This document shows, piece after piece, positions 27,788-36,591 of a DNA stretch of 64,000 nt (its first letter is position 1; every line of letters begins with the position of its first letter). Source of the DNA: Pseudomonadota bacterium (GTDB taxonomy: Bacteria > Pseudomonadota > Gammaproteobacteria > Steroidobacterales > JBCBZW01). Both the position numbers and the translations under genes were made by a program. The DNA lies in NCBI GenBank assembly GCA_039815145.1, contig JBCBZW010000008.1, positions 1 to 64,000 on the forward strand, read 5' to 3'. The notes below the pieces were generated by a model, which was not told the DNA's origin, ran no database searches, and was given only the letters and a program-made list of their open reading frames with translations.

Positions 27788-29137
27788 CTACTGACCGCCG
27801 CTGCCGCCCGGGATGGTCAAGACCTGGCCGATGCGCAGGCGATCGCTGGCGAGGTCGTTCACGGCCCGCAGGCGGGGCACGGTCACGTCGAAGCGCGAGG
27901 CGATGGCGGACAGCGTGTCACCGCGACTGATGGTGTAGGTACGCGGCGTGGCCGGCGCCTCGGCCGCGAGGCGCGCCACCAGCGTGCCGGGAATCGCCTG
28001 CTCGTAGAAGTAGGACCGCACACCGCGCAGGATCGCCCCGGCCAGGCGACGCTGGGCTGCCGGGTCGCGCAGGGTGCGCTCCTCGCTGGGGTTGGAGATG
28101 TAGGCGGTCTCTACCAGCAGGGATGGGATATCCGGCGACTTCAATACAATGAAGCCACCCTGCTGCACCGTGCGCTTGCGCACGTGCACGACGCCGTCGA
28201 GCTCACCGATCACATGCTTGCCGGCCTGCAGGCTGGCGCTGATGGTGGCGGACTGGGACAGATCGAGGAGCACCGACGCCAACACGTCGTCCTTGTCGTT
28301 CAGCTCCACCCCGCCGATCAAGTCGGCGGCGTTCTCGCGCTCGGCGAGCCAACGCGCAGCTTCGCTGCTGGCGCCGCTAGCGGACAAGGCGTAGACGGTC
28401 GCCCCGCGCGCCCGCGCATCGCGAAAAGCGTCCGCGTGAATGGACACGAAGATATCGGCCCGCGCCTTGCGTGCGCGTTCCATGCGACCGCGCAGGGTCA
28501 CGAAGTAGTCACCGTCGCGGATCAGCAGCGGGCGCATGCCCGGTTCGCGTTCGACCAAGGCGGCCAGCGCTCGCGCGATGCCTAGCACCACGTCCTTCTC
28601 GCGCGTGCCACCAGGACCGGATGCGCCGGGGTCCTCCCCGCCGTGACCGGCGTCGATGGCGATGACCAGATCACGCTCGCCCTGGCGGGGCGCCGCTTTG
28701 ACTACCGTCTCCCCGCGCGCCTGTAGCCCCAGGTCCACCACCAGGCGATGACCGTAGACATCGTTGGGGGCGACGGAGAATGAGTTGGGGTGCACCAACT
28801 GGTTGACGTCCAGCACTATCCTAAGATCGCCATTAGGTCGCTGGCCGTGGCGAATACCGCTGACCACCCCGCCGGTGGGTGGCGTCGCCTGTTGCCCGGA
28901 CCAGCGCCCGCCGTGCACGTCGATGACCACGCGCTCGGGCCCGTGCAGGACAAACAGGCGATGGGTGGAGGCGCGGTCCAGATCCAACACCACGCGAGTG
29001 TTTTCAGGGCCGGCCCACAGGCGCACGCCCTGCACGTCCACGTCGGCCGCCTGCACCGCGTTCGCGGCGAGCGCCATGAGCAGCGCGAGAATGCGCCATC
29101 CGGGGCCAGCGATGTGGGAGCGGGAAGAGGGCAACAT
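27788..29137 (-). CDS. amiB: N-acetylmuramoyl-L-alanine amidase (AmiB/AmiC type) with LysM domain
   Basis: Periplasmic zinc amidase that splits septal peptidoglycan. The ATG at 29137 opens a good signal peptide (basic N-region, GWRILALLMALAANAVQA, then ADV), giving 449 residues; the open frame upstream is not needed. Domains: AMIN (DVQGVRLWAGPENTRVVLDL), Amidase_3 with zinc/catalytic motifs (VIAIDAGHGGEDPGASG, SIHADAF, LVETAYISNPSEE), and a C-terminal LysM repeat (YTISRGDTLSAIASRF). Its position between tsaE and mutL matches E. coli amiB. Confidence 0.94.
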   Translation of the reverse strand: MLPSSRSHIAGPGWRILALLMALAANAVQAADVDVQGVRLWAGPENTRVVLDLDRASTHRLFVLHGPERVVIDVHGGRWSGQQATPPTGGVVSGIRHGQRPNGDLRIVLDVNQLVHPNSFSVAPNDVYGHRLVVDLGLQARGETVVKAAPRQGERDLVIAIDAGHGGEDPGASGPGGTREKDVVLGIARALAALVEREPGMRPLLIRDGDYFVTLRGRMERARKARADIFVSIHADAFRDARARGATVYALSASGASSEAARWLAERENAADLIGGVELNDKDDVLASVLLDLSQSATISASLQAGKHVIGELDGVVHVRKRTVQQGGFIVLKSPDIPSLLVETAYISNPSEERTLRDPAAQRRLAGAILRGVRSYFYEQAIPGTLVARLAAEAPATPRTYTISRGDTLSAIASRFDVTVPRLRAVNDLASDRLRIGQVLTIPGGSGGQ

Positions 29138-29259
29138 GAGTATCGGGCGCAGCGGTCGATGATCGAGCCCGCAGGCTACCCCAGCGAACGGAGCCCTGAC
29201 AAGTAATTTCTCATGCAAATTAGCAAGATGAGCACTCAATCTCAGAAACTTGTTGAGGC

Positions 29260-29763
29260 CTAGATGCGCCCCCCCACGGCGGCCAGCCATGCTTTCCCGG
29301 CCGTGGAGAACGCCCGCGCTTCCGCCCGTCGCTCATCCGCACTCGCCCCGTGCGCCAGCCGCAGCTGAAGATCGGCCGCCTCGAGCACCGCCGGCACCCG
29401 CTCAGCCCACTCCACAACGGTTAGCTGGCTCACCTGAGAATCGTCGAAATACCCTATAAATTCAAGCTCTTCCGGATCAGCGAGGCGGTACAGATCGAGG
29501 TGCCGAAACTGCCGTCCATCGTCGAGATGATAGGGCTCGACTAGCGTGTAGGTGGGGCTGCGTACCGTCCCCTGCACCCCGAGCGCGCGCAGCACGGCCC
29601 TTGCCAGGGCGCTCTTCCCTGCGCCGAGGGGGCCGCTCAAGGTCAGCAGCAGGCGCTGCTCCGGCGGCTGGGCGCTGACGAACGCTGCCAAGCGCTCACC
29701 GAGGGCCTGCGTGGCGGCCTCTCCTCGAAGCTGCCAGCCGACTTCATCCAAGGCCGCGACCAC
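29260..29763 (-). CDS. tsaE: tRNA threonylcarbamoyladenosine biosynthesis ATPase TsaE
   Basis: ATPase of the TsaBDE complex that makes t6A37 in ANN-decoding tRNAs. The 167 residues contain P-loop GPLGAGKS (44-51), the VRSPTYTLVEPY motif, FRHLDLYRLADPEELEFIG and TVVEWAERVP. It starts at GTG, 20 nt inside the end of nnr, so translation is coupled. The C-terminal RRAEARAFSTAGKAWLA segment is usual for longer gammaproteobacterial forms. Confidence 0.94.
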   Translation of the reverse strand: MVAALDEVGWQLRGEAATQALGERLAAFVSAQPPEQRLLLTLSGPLGAGKSALARAVLRALGVQGTVRSPTYTLVEPYHLDDGRQFRHLDLYRLADPEELEFIGYFDDSQVSQLTVVEWAERVPAVLEAADLQLRLAHGASADERRAEARAFSTAGKAWLAAVGGRI

Positions 29764-31319
29764 CGCCGTTCAAGCACTCACGCACGAGCGGCGCCAGATC
29801 GCCCGCCAGCAAGCCGCGCTGGCCGCCCATTCGCGCCACCGCCACGTCGCCGGCCATGGCGTGGGCGAGCACACCCAGGCTCGCGCTCACCATCACGCCT
29901 GCACCCTGCCCTTGTGCCATCAACGCGCCGATCACACCGCTCAGTACGTCTCCCATGCCAGCCACCGCCATCCCCGGATTGCCGCGATCACAGAGGTGTG
30001 GCAACCAATCGGGCGCCCCCACCAGGGACCCTGCGCCCTTGAGCACCACCACCCCCGCGAAGCGCTCCACCAGGGCGGCGTGGGTGCCGAGGCGATCCGC
30101 CTGCACGCCCGCCGCGTCCCGATCCCCGAGCAGTCGTCCCGCCTCCGCGGGGTGCGGGGTCAGCACGAGCGGCCGCTGCTCCGCACGCTCACACAGACGC
30201 TGGCGCAACTGGCCCTGGTCTTCGCCGAGCATGTTCAGGGCATCGGCATCCAACAGCAGGGGCAGGTCACTCGCGATGGCGGACTCCAGCAGCGCGCGGC
30301 CCCAGGCGTCACGCCCGAGGCCTGGTCCGGCGACCACGACCGTCGCCCTCGCGAGCAAGGGCGCTAGCTCGGACACGCCATCCACGCCGTGGCACATGAG
30401 CTCCGGGCGCCCGAGGTTGAGCGCGCTCGCATGGGTCGGTGCGGTGGCCACACTGACCAGGCCCGCCCCCGCGTAGAGGGCCGCCTCGCCGGCCAGGCGC
30501 GCCGCGCCGGCCATGCCGGGCGCACCGCCGATTACCAGGACGTGTCCGTGGCTGCCCTTGTGGGCGACCACGCGACGAGGCGTGGCGGCGAACTCGTCCA
30601 ACAGCGCCGGCGGCAACAGGCGCGCCACTGGCGCGGGAGCCGGCGCTGGCAACACCGCATCGATGCCGAGGCGCTCCACCCGCAGCGCGCCGACGTAGTC
30701 CGGTGCGAGGCCGAGGTAGTGGCCGATCTTGCGCTCCACGAAGGTCACCGTGAGGGCAGCTCGTATCGCCACACCTAGCACGGCACCTGAGTCGCTACAC
30801 ACGCCGCTCGGACCGTCCAGCGCCAGCACCGGTCGCCGGCTCGCGTTGACGGCACCTATCAGGCTCGCCAACTCACCCGAGATAGGTCTAGACAAGCCAG
30901 TACCGAACATCCCGTCCACCACGACGTCGACGGACGCCAACGCCAGCGTGGACGAATCGCCCGCCCAACGCTCCACGCGCACCGTGGTATCGCCCAGATC
31001 CGCGTAAGCGCGGGCCGCGTCACCCGACAACGTGTCCGCTTCCGCCAGCAACAGCACGCGCGGGCGCAGGCCGGCGCTGGCGGCGAGGCGGGCCAGCACC
31101 AGGCCGTCGCCTCCGTTGTTGCCGCCGCCGCAGAGCACCAGCAGGTGCCGGGCCTCCAACCAGCGTTCGCGCAGACGGTCGAGGGGCGGCCGCCGCCGCG
31201 CGAGACATCAGCGTGTAGCCTTCGATGCCCGCTCGGATGGCGGCGGCGTCTCGTTCGCGCACCTGCGCGGCACGGTACAGCCCCTCGGCGCCCGCGAGCG
31301 ATGTCCTGTCGGCGTTCAT
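29744..31319 (-). CDS. nnr: Bifunctional NAD(P)H-hydrate repair enzyme Nnr, apparent frameshift near the N-terminus
   Basis: Repairs hydrated NAD(P)H by an epimerase (NnrE) and an ADP-dependent dehydratase (NnrD). The dehydratase and most of the epimerase read in one frame (31159 to 29744): LVLCGGGNNGGDGLVLARL, LDGPSGV, GHVLVIGGAPGMAGA, LTPHPAEAGRLLGD, NPGMAVAGMGDVLSG. The expected N-terminus, MNADRTSLAGAEGLYRAAQ then RDAAAIRAGIEGYTLMSRAA, lies upstream from ATG 31319 in a different frame. Removing one base from the GC-rich run around 31183-31200 would join them as AAAAALDRLRERWLEARHLL, an excellent family match. It is either a real mutation, leaving a truncated protein at best, or a sequencing error. 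Confidence 0.85.
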
Positions 31320-31323
31320 GCCT

Positions 31324-31335
31324 CCAGTATACTGG
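31324..31335. promoter_or_regulatory. Perfect 12-bp palindrome between nnr and queG with a TATACT -10
   Basis: CCAGTATACTGG lies 4 nt from the nnr start. Read rightwards, TATACT (31328-31333) is a good -10 for queG, giving a leader of about 55 nt, but no good -35 is present. The symmetry suggests either divergent initiation or a repressor site. Confidence 0.35.
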
Positions 31336-31393
31336 CCGGGTCACGGTCCCCGTGGGGCCCACCCGAACCCAGCGACCCTAGGATGCCAAGCGC

Positions 31394-32449
31394 ATGGAGC
31401 TTCGCGCGCTCGAAAACGACCTACACGAGTGGTCCCGCGAGTTGGGCTTCCAGCAGCTCGGCATCACCGACATCGACCTACGCGAGCACGAAGCGCACCT
31501 GGAGCGGTGGATCGCCCTGGAGCGCCACGGCGAGATGGCCTGGATGGCCCGCCACGGCCGCCGCCGCTCCCGCCCCGACGAGCTGATCCCCGGCACCTGC
31601 TCGGTGATCTCCGTGCGCATGGACTACCTCCCCGACCATGCAGCCGACGCGGCGCAGGTGCTCGGCTCACCGTCCCAGGCTTACGTGTCCCGCTACGCCC
31701 TGGGCCGGGACTATCACAAGGTCCTGCGCAAGCGCCTGCAGTCCCTCGCCGATCGCATGCACGAACGCGTCGGCGATTTTGGGTATCGCGTGTTCGTCGA
31801 CAGTGCTCCCGTGCTCGAGAAGGCGCTGGCGCAAAAGGCGGGGCTGGGCTGGATCGGCAAGCACACCAACGTGCTGAACAAGGAGGCGGGCAGCTGGTTC
31901 TTCCTCGGGGAGATCTACACCGATCTGCCCCTGGCGCCCACCGCCGCCGAGACGCCCGCCAACCACTGCGGCAGCTGCACCGCGTGCATCGACGTCTGCC
32001 CGACCGGCGCCATCGTCGCCCCCTACGAGCTCGACGCCCGCCTATGCGTCTCCTACCTCACGATAGAATTCGCTGGATCGATCCCTATTTCGCTAAGACC
32101 CTTGATCGGTAACCGCGTGTACGGCTGCGATGACTGTCAGCTCTTCTGCCCCTGGAACAAGTTCGCGAAGCTGACGTCGGAAGGTGACTTCAGTCCGCGC
32201 CATCGCCTCGATGAGGCTACGCTCATCGAGCTGTTCGGCTGGTCCGAAGCACAGTTCCTCTCCCGCACCGAAGGCAGCCCCATACGCCGCATCGGCTACG
32301 AACGCTGGCTTCGCAACCTAGCGGTCGCCCTCGGCAACGCACCCACCAGCCCGGCGGTGGTGCAATGCCTGGAGGCGCGCCTGCCCACACTCTCCCCCTT
32401 GCCGGGCGAACACGCTCAGTGGGCATTGGCCCAGCATAATCGCGGTTAA
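31394..32449 (+). CDS. queG: Epoxyqueuosine reductase QueG
   Basis: Cobalamin- and Fe-S-dependent enzyme that reduces epoxyqueuosine to queuosine in tRNA. The 351 residues have an N-terminal cobalamin-binding domain (DSAPVLEKALAQKAGLGWIGKHTNVL) and two [4Fe-4S] motifs: CGSCTACIDVCPTGAI and CDDCQLFCPWNKFA. A C-terminal HEAT-like tail follows. Divergent from nnr over 74 nt, the same arrangement as in E. coli. Confidence 0.96.
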   Translation: MELRALENDLHEWSRELGFQQLGITDIDLREHEAHLERWIALERHGEMAWMARHGRRRSRPDELIPGTCSVISVRMDYLPDHAADAAQVLGSPSQAYVSRYALGRDYHKVLRKRLQSLADRMHERVGDFGYRVFVDSAPVLEKALAQKAGLGWIGKHTNVLNKEAGSWFFLGEIYTDLPLAPTAAETPANHCGSCTACIDVCPTGAIVAPYELDARLCVSYLTIEFAGSIPISLRPLIGNRVYGCDDCQLFCPWNKFAKLTSEGDFSPRHRLDEATLIELFGWSEAQFLSRTEGSPIRRIGYERWLRNLAVALGNAPTSPAVVQCLEARLPTLSPLPGEHAQWALAQHNRG

Positions 32450-32575
32450 GCCGCCACCCCATTGCACGGCCCCACTCACCCGCCCTGCGCCTTGCGGCAC
32501 CGCACGTGCTTTTGCCCCTATCAGCCGGCACTCAAGTCTGGTTAACTTCGCGGTTGGAAACTCGTTGGAACCCGG

Positions 32576-33532
32576 ATGCCAACTGCTGATCTGCCCGTCA
32601 CCCCCACGCGAGAGAGCCTGCAAGGACTGCAGCTGTTTCGCAGCATCGACGTCGGCGTCATCGAAGGCTACCTCGACGCCTGCGCCGTTCGTCGCCTGGG
32701 GGCAGGCGAGGTGTTGCTCAGCCCTGACGACGACAACTACCACCTGTTCGCGCTGATTGACGGCAACTTGCACGTGCGCCTGAAGCGCGACGCGCAGGAG
32801 CCCTTGGAGAGCGTCGTTCCCGGTGCCTGCGTAGGGGAGATGTCCTTCGTCGACGGGGAACGCCCCTCGGCCTACGTGGTGGCGGCCAGCCCGTCGACGG
32901 TGCTGCAGATTCCCCACGAGACCCTTTGGGCCATGTGCAACTCAGCCCCCGTGATCGCCCGCAACCTGTTGGCCTTGCTCGCCAAGCGCGTGCGCAACAG
33001 CAACCGCATCATCCTCGACGGTGAGGGCATGCTGCGCGAGGTCGAGCGCAACGCCATGACCGACGCGCTCACGGAACTCAACAACCGTCACTGGCTGGAG
33101 GAGATGTTCCCGCGCAAGCTCGCCCGCTGCGCCCGCGATGGTTCGCCGACCTGCCTGATCATGCTCGACATCGATCAATTCAAGCCCTACAACGATCGCC
33201 TGGGTCACCTGGCTGGCGATCGCGCCTTATGCCAAGTCGCCTCGGTGCTGCGCACCCAGATCCGACCGAACGACATGGTGGCGCGCTACGGCGGCGACGA
33301 GTTCGTGATCATGCTGCCGGACACGAGCCTGGAGTCGGCCTTGACCACGGCGGAGCGGATTCGCCGCGGCATCTCCCGCGCCTCGTTGATGCACCCCGAC
33401 CGTACGCGCATCACCGTATCCCTCGGCGTCGCCCAATACGGCCCCGACGACACACTGAAGTCGCTTATTAACAAGGCGGACTTCGCCCTCTACCGAGCCA
33501 AGCTCGCCGGACGGGATTGCGTCGCCCAGTAG
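32576..33532 (+). CDS. Diguanylate cyclase with N-terminal cyclic-nucleotide-binding-like domain
   Basis: Makes cyclic di-GMP from two GTP. The 318 residues comprise a cNMP-binding-like domain (about 18-125), a short helical linker, and a GGDEF domain (about 160-318). The catalytic loop is canonical GGDEF (239-243), and an RxxD inhibitory I-site (RPND, 230-233) stands exactly five residues earlier, so product inhibition is expected. In the sensor domain the phosphate-binding cassette reads GEMSFVDGERPSA. The Arg is displaced relative to the usual RSA, so cAMP binding is doubtful. It ends 10 nt from panC, converging. The upstream gap showed no clear promoter. Confidence 0.92.
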   Translation: MPTADLPVTPTRESLQGLQLFRSIDVGVIEGYLDACAVRRLGAGEVLLSPDDDNYHLFALIDGNLHVRLKRDAQEPLESVVPGACVGEMSFVDGERPSAYVVAASPSTVLQIPHETLWAMCNSAPVIARNLLALLAKRVRNSNRIILDGEGMLREVERNAMTDALTELNNRHWLEEMFPRKLARCARDGSPTCLIMLDIDQFKPYNDRLGHLAGDRALCQVASVLRTQIRPNDMVARYGGDEFVIMLPDTSLESALTTAERIRRGISRASLMHPDRTRITVSLGVAQYGPDDTLKSLINKADFALYRAKLAGRDCVAQ

Positions 33533-33542
33533 GGCCCCTCGC

Positions 33543-34400
33543 CTAGCCGTCGCTCACGGTCACCTGAAGGTTGTCGATCAAGCGCGCTCGACCGAGCCAC
33601 GCGGCGCCCAGCACGGCAAGTGCGCCGTCGCCCGCCACGGGGAGCTGCAGGTCGTCCGCCCTTCTCACGGACACGTAGTCAGGGCGCAGGCCCGCGTCGC
33701 GCAACGCCTGCACCGCGCGTGCTTCCAGGGCGGTGACGTCGCCCTCCCCCCGCACCAATGCCTCGCGCACGCCCTCGAGCGTGCGGTAGAGCACGGGGGC
33801 CAAGGCACGTTCCTGGGGCGTCAGATAGCGGTTACGCGAGCTCATCGCCAGGCCGTCGTCCTCACGGGCCGTCGGCGCGGGCAGTACCTGCGTGGGGATG
33901 TACAGGTCGCGTACGAGACGCTCGATGATGCGCAGCTGTTGCAAGTCCTTCTCGCCGAACACGGCCACATCGGGTTGCACCATGTTCAGCAGCTTGCAGA
34001 CCACCGTCGCCACGCCCACGAAGTGTCCGGGTCGGTGCTCGCCGCAGAGCATTTCGGTGAGGCCGGGGAGGTCGATGCGCGTCGCCAGGGACTGACCGAG
34101 GGGGTAGATCTCCTCGTCGCGCGGAAAGAACAGAAGATCACAGGAGGCCGCCGCGAGCATGGCGCGATCCGCTTCCAGGGTGCGCGGGTAGCCGTCGAAG
34201 TCCTCGCCACCACCGAACTGCAGGGGATTGACGTAGACGCTCGCCACCAGACGATCGGCGCTGTCCCGCGCCCGATCGATCAGGGTCATATGCCCCTCGT
34301 GCAGGTTGCCCATGGTGGGGACGAAGGCGATGCGTTCGCCCTTGGCGCGCCAAGTCCCTACGCGTTCACGCAGGGCCGCCACCGTGTTCACCTCATGCAT
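33543..34400 (-). CDS. panC: Pantothenate synthetase
   Basis: ATP-dependent condensation of pantoate with beta-alanine, the last step of vitamin B5 synthesis. The 285 residues of the HIGH-class nucleotidyltransferase fold show FVPTMGNLHEGHMTLI (the HxGH motif), VYVNPLQFGGGEDFDGYPRTLE, FGEKDLQQLRII, and MSSRNRYL (the KMSKS-equivalent). It lies 33 nt after panB on the same strand. Confidence 0.97.
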   Translation of the reverse strand: MHEVNTVAALRERVGTWRAKGERIAFVPTMGNLHEGHMTLIDRARDSADRLVASVYVNPLQFGGGEDFDGYPRTLEADRAMLAAASCDLLFFPRDEEIYPLGQSLATRIDLPGLTEMLCGEHRPGHFVGVATVVCKLLNMVQPDVAVFGEKDLQQLRIIERLVRDLYIPTQVLPAPTAREDDGLAMSSRNRYLTPQERALAPVLYRTLEGVREALVRGEGDVTALEARAVQALRDAGLRPDYVSVRRADDLQLPVAGDGALAVLGAAWLGRARLIDNLQVTVSDG

Positions 34401-34433
34401 CTGCTCGCCCCGCCGCCCGACACCGATCAGCCC

Positions 34434-35264
34434 TCATTCGAAGCAGTGCTCCTCGGCCGGGTAGCGCCCCGAGCGTACGGCATCCACGAAGGCCGCAAGC
34501 GCATCCGGAATACTCGGCGCGCCGGCCATGAAGTTCTGGGTGAAGCGCGGCTTGCGGCCGGGCGTGATGTCCAGAATGTCGTAGAGGACCAGGATCTGGC
34601 CATCGACGTCCGGGCCCGCGCCGATGCCGATGACGGGCACTTCCAGCGCCTGGGTGATCCGCGCCCCCAGTGGACTCGGCACACATTCGAGCAAAACGAT
34701 GTCGGCGCCCGCGTTCTGCAGTGCCAACGCGTCATCCACCATCGCCTGGCCGGCATCGTCCTCGCGGCCCTGCACGCGAAAGCCTCCGATCTTGTGTACC
34801 GACTGGGGTCGCAGCCCGAGGTGGGCGCAGACGGGGATGTCGCGCGACGCCAGGTGCTCCACCACCTCCAGCTGCCGCGCGTTGCCCTCGAGCTTCACCA
34901 TCTGCGCACCGCCCAATTGCATTAGGCGGATCGCGTTCTCGAGCGCCACATCAGGCGAGGTGTAGCTCATAAACGGCATGTCAGCCATGAGGAAGGCACG
35001 GTGCAAGCCTCGGGCCACGGCCTTCGAGTGATAGATGATGTCATCAACGGTCACTGGCACGGTGCTGTCGTACCCTTGCACCACCATGCCGAGGCTGTCG
35101 CCGACCAGGACCACGTCGACACCCGCCCCATCCACGCGCGCGGCAAAGCTGGCGTCATAGGCGGTCAGTGAGGTGAATTTCTCACCCTTGCGCTTGAACT
35201 CGCGCAGGGTGGACAAGGTGACCGGCGGACGTTCCTTGGCTTCGGGTTGCAGGTGCGTGTACAC
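34434..35264 (-). CDS. panB: 3-methyl-2-oxobutanoate hydroxymethyltransferase
   Basis: First committed step of pantothenate synthesis, adding a hydroxymethyl group from methylene-tetrahydrofolate to ketoisovalerate. The 276 residues show TAYDASFAARVDGAGVDVVLVGDSLGMVVQG, the metal-binding VKLEGN and the catalytic Glu in LLECVPSPLGARI. The start is GTG at 35264; this gives about 12 residues more than the E. coli form, and a TTG 17 codons later is an alternative. The 162-nt gap upstream, to the kinase gene, shows only a weak -10-like GATACT. Confidence 0.95.
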   Translation of the reverse strand: MYTHLQPEAKERPPVTLSTLREFKRKGEKFTSLTAYDASFAARVDGAGVDVVLVGDSLGMVVQGYDSTVPVTVDDIIYHSKAVARGLHRAFLMADMPFMSYTSPDVALENAIRLMQLGGAQMVKLEGNARQLEVVEHLASRDIPVCAHLGLRPQSVHKIGGFRVQGREDDAGQAMVDDALALQNAGADIVLLECVPSPLGARITQALEVPVIGIGAGPDVDGQILVLYDILDITPGRKPRFTQNFMAGAPSIPDALAAFVDAVRSGRYPAEEHCFE

Positions 35265-35426
35265 GTGAGTTGCGTTCCCTGTGGTGGTGGGGCGCCGGCA
35301 GGGCGCTCAGCGTTGCATCGAGTATCCGAATTCGATCCGGGGAATGCCAGCCGCCACCACCCCTAGCCGCCTTGCCCTGACGCCAGTCCCGCTCGCTGAG
35401 CGTTACCTTATTCACCAAGCGGCCCA

Positions 35427-36086
35427 CTAGCGCGAGCGGAACAGGGAGGGTTGGCTGGAATTGAGGTAGTGGCGGCCGTGGCGGATGCGCCCGATCGCCT
35501 CCAACACGGCCTGCAGGTCCTCTTCGCGCCCCGACACGTCCAGGCGCTCGTTGTTGATGATCAGCAGGGCACCCGCATCGTAGAAGTGGAAGTAGCGGGA
35601 GTAGGCATCGCTCAGGCGCTCGAGGTAGCGCCGGTCGATCTGCTGCTCGCAGGCGATGCCGCGGCGCGCGATGCGCTCGAGCAATACGTCGGGGCCCGCC
35701 TGCAGGTAGATGACCAGATCGGGCACGGGCGCATCCATCGCCAGGCGCTCGTAGAGCTGCTCGTAAAGCGAGTACTCGTCATCGTCGAGGGTCAGGCGGG
35801 CGAACAGGCGGTCTTTATCCAGCATGAAGTCGGCCACCCGCACCGGCGCGAACATGTCCGCCTGGCGCAACTGCTGCGCCTGACGAGAGCGCTGCAGGAG
35901 AAACGTGAGCTGGGTGGGCAACGCCGCTGTGCGCGGCTCGCGGTAGAAGCGTTCGAGGAAGGGGTTGGCGTGAGGTTCCTCGAGCACCAGCTCGCCGCCC
36001 AAGCGCTCGGCCAGCGCCCGTGCCAGGGTGCTCTTGCCAACCCCGATCGGGCCCTCGATCGCCAGGTAGCGAAGATCAGTGCTCAT
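35427..36086 (-). CDS. Deoxynucleoside kinase family protein
   Basis: Phosphorylates deoxynucleosides for salvage; the bacterial family is mostly deoxyadenosine/deoxyguanosine kinase-like. From the ATG at 36086 the protein is 219 residues. It has P-loop GPIGVGKST (12-20), EEPHANPFLERFY, the FLLQRSRQAQ segment bearing the conserved Arg-Ser region, and the lid LLERIARRGIACEQQ. The ATG overlaps the folK 3' end by 11 nt, so the two are coupled. Insertion of this gene between folK and panB is seen in several gammaproteobacteria. Substrate preference cannot be deduced. Confidence 0.9.
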   Translation of the reverse strand: MSTDLRYLAIEGPIGVGKSTLARALAERLGGELVLEEPHANPFLERFYREPRTAALPTQLTFLLQRSRQAQQLRQADMFAPVRVADFMLDKDRLFARLTLDDDEYSLYEQLYERLAMDAPVPDLVIYLQAGPDVLLERIARRGIACEQQIDRRYLERLSDAYSRYFHFYDAGALLIINNERLDVSGREEDLQAVLEAIGRIRHGRHYLNSSQPSLFRSR

Positions 36087-36591
36087 CGCTCTCGAGGGGC
36101 ACGATGTCGCCACAGTCCACGGCGGCGAGCAGACCGGTCACGCTCCCGACCCCGGGCACGGTGAGGCCGGGTGCCACCTGCGCCAGGGGCGCGAGCACGA
36201 AAGACCGTTCGGCGATGCCTGGGTGGGGCACGGTCAGGGTCTCGCTCTCGTGTCGCTCAGCGGCGAACACGAGTAGATCCAAGTCCAGGGTTCGCGGTCC
36301 CCAGCGTTGGCCGTCGCGGCGACGCCCCTGGGCGTGCTCGATGCGTTGCAGTTCGCCGAGCAGCACGTGGGCGGCGAGCTGGGTCAGCAAGCCGGCCGCA
36401 GCGTTTACGTAGTCCGGTTGGTCGGGCGGCCCCATCGGCGCGCTTCGCCAGAGGGCCGAGCGGCGAATCAGATGGGTGCTCGGCAAGCTTGCGAGCGCGT
36501 CGAAGGCACGTTCGAGCTGAGCCACCGGCTCCTCGAGGTTGCTGCCCAGGCCCACGTAGGCGGGCTGCCAGCAAGGCGCCGCGAGGGTCAC
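36076..36591 (-). CDS. folK: 6-hydroxymethyl-7,8-dihydropterin pyrophosphokinase
   Basis: Transfers pyrophosphate from ATP to the pterin precursor of folate. The 171 residues show YVGLGSNLEEP, the RRSALWRSAPMGPPDQPDYVNA loop, the GRRRDGQRWGPRTLDLDLLVF metal-binding segment and VPHPGIAERSFVLAPL. The ATG overlaps the pcnB end by 4 nt; the order pcnB-folK is as in E. coli. Confidence 0.96.
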   Translation of the reverse strand: MTLAAPCWQPAYVGLGSNLEEPVAQLERAFDALASLPSTHLIRRSALWRSAPMGPPDQPDYVNAAAGLLTQLAAHVLLGELQRIEHAQGRRRDGQRWGPRTLDLDLLVFAAERHESETLTVPHPGIAERSFVLAPLAQVAPGLTVPGVGSVTGLLAAVDCGDIVPLESDEH

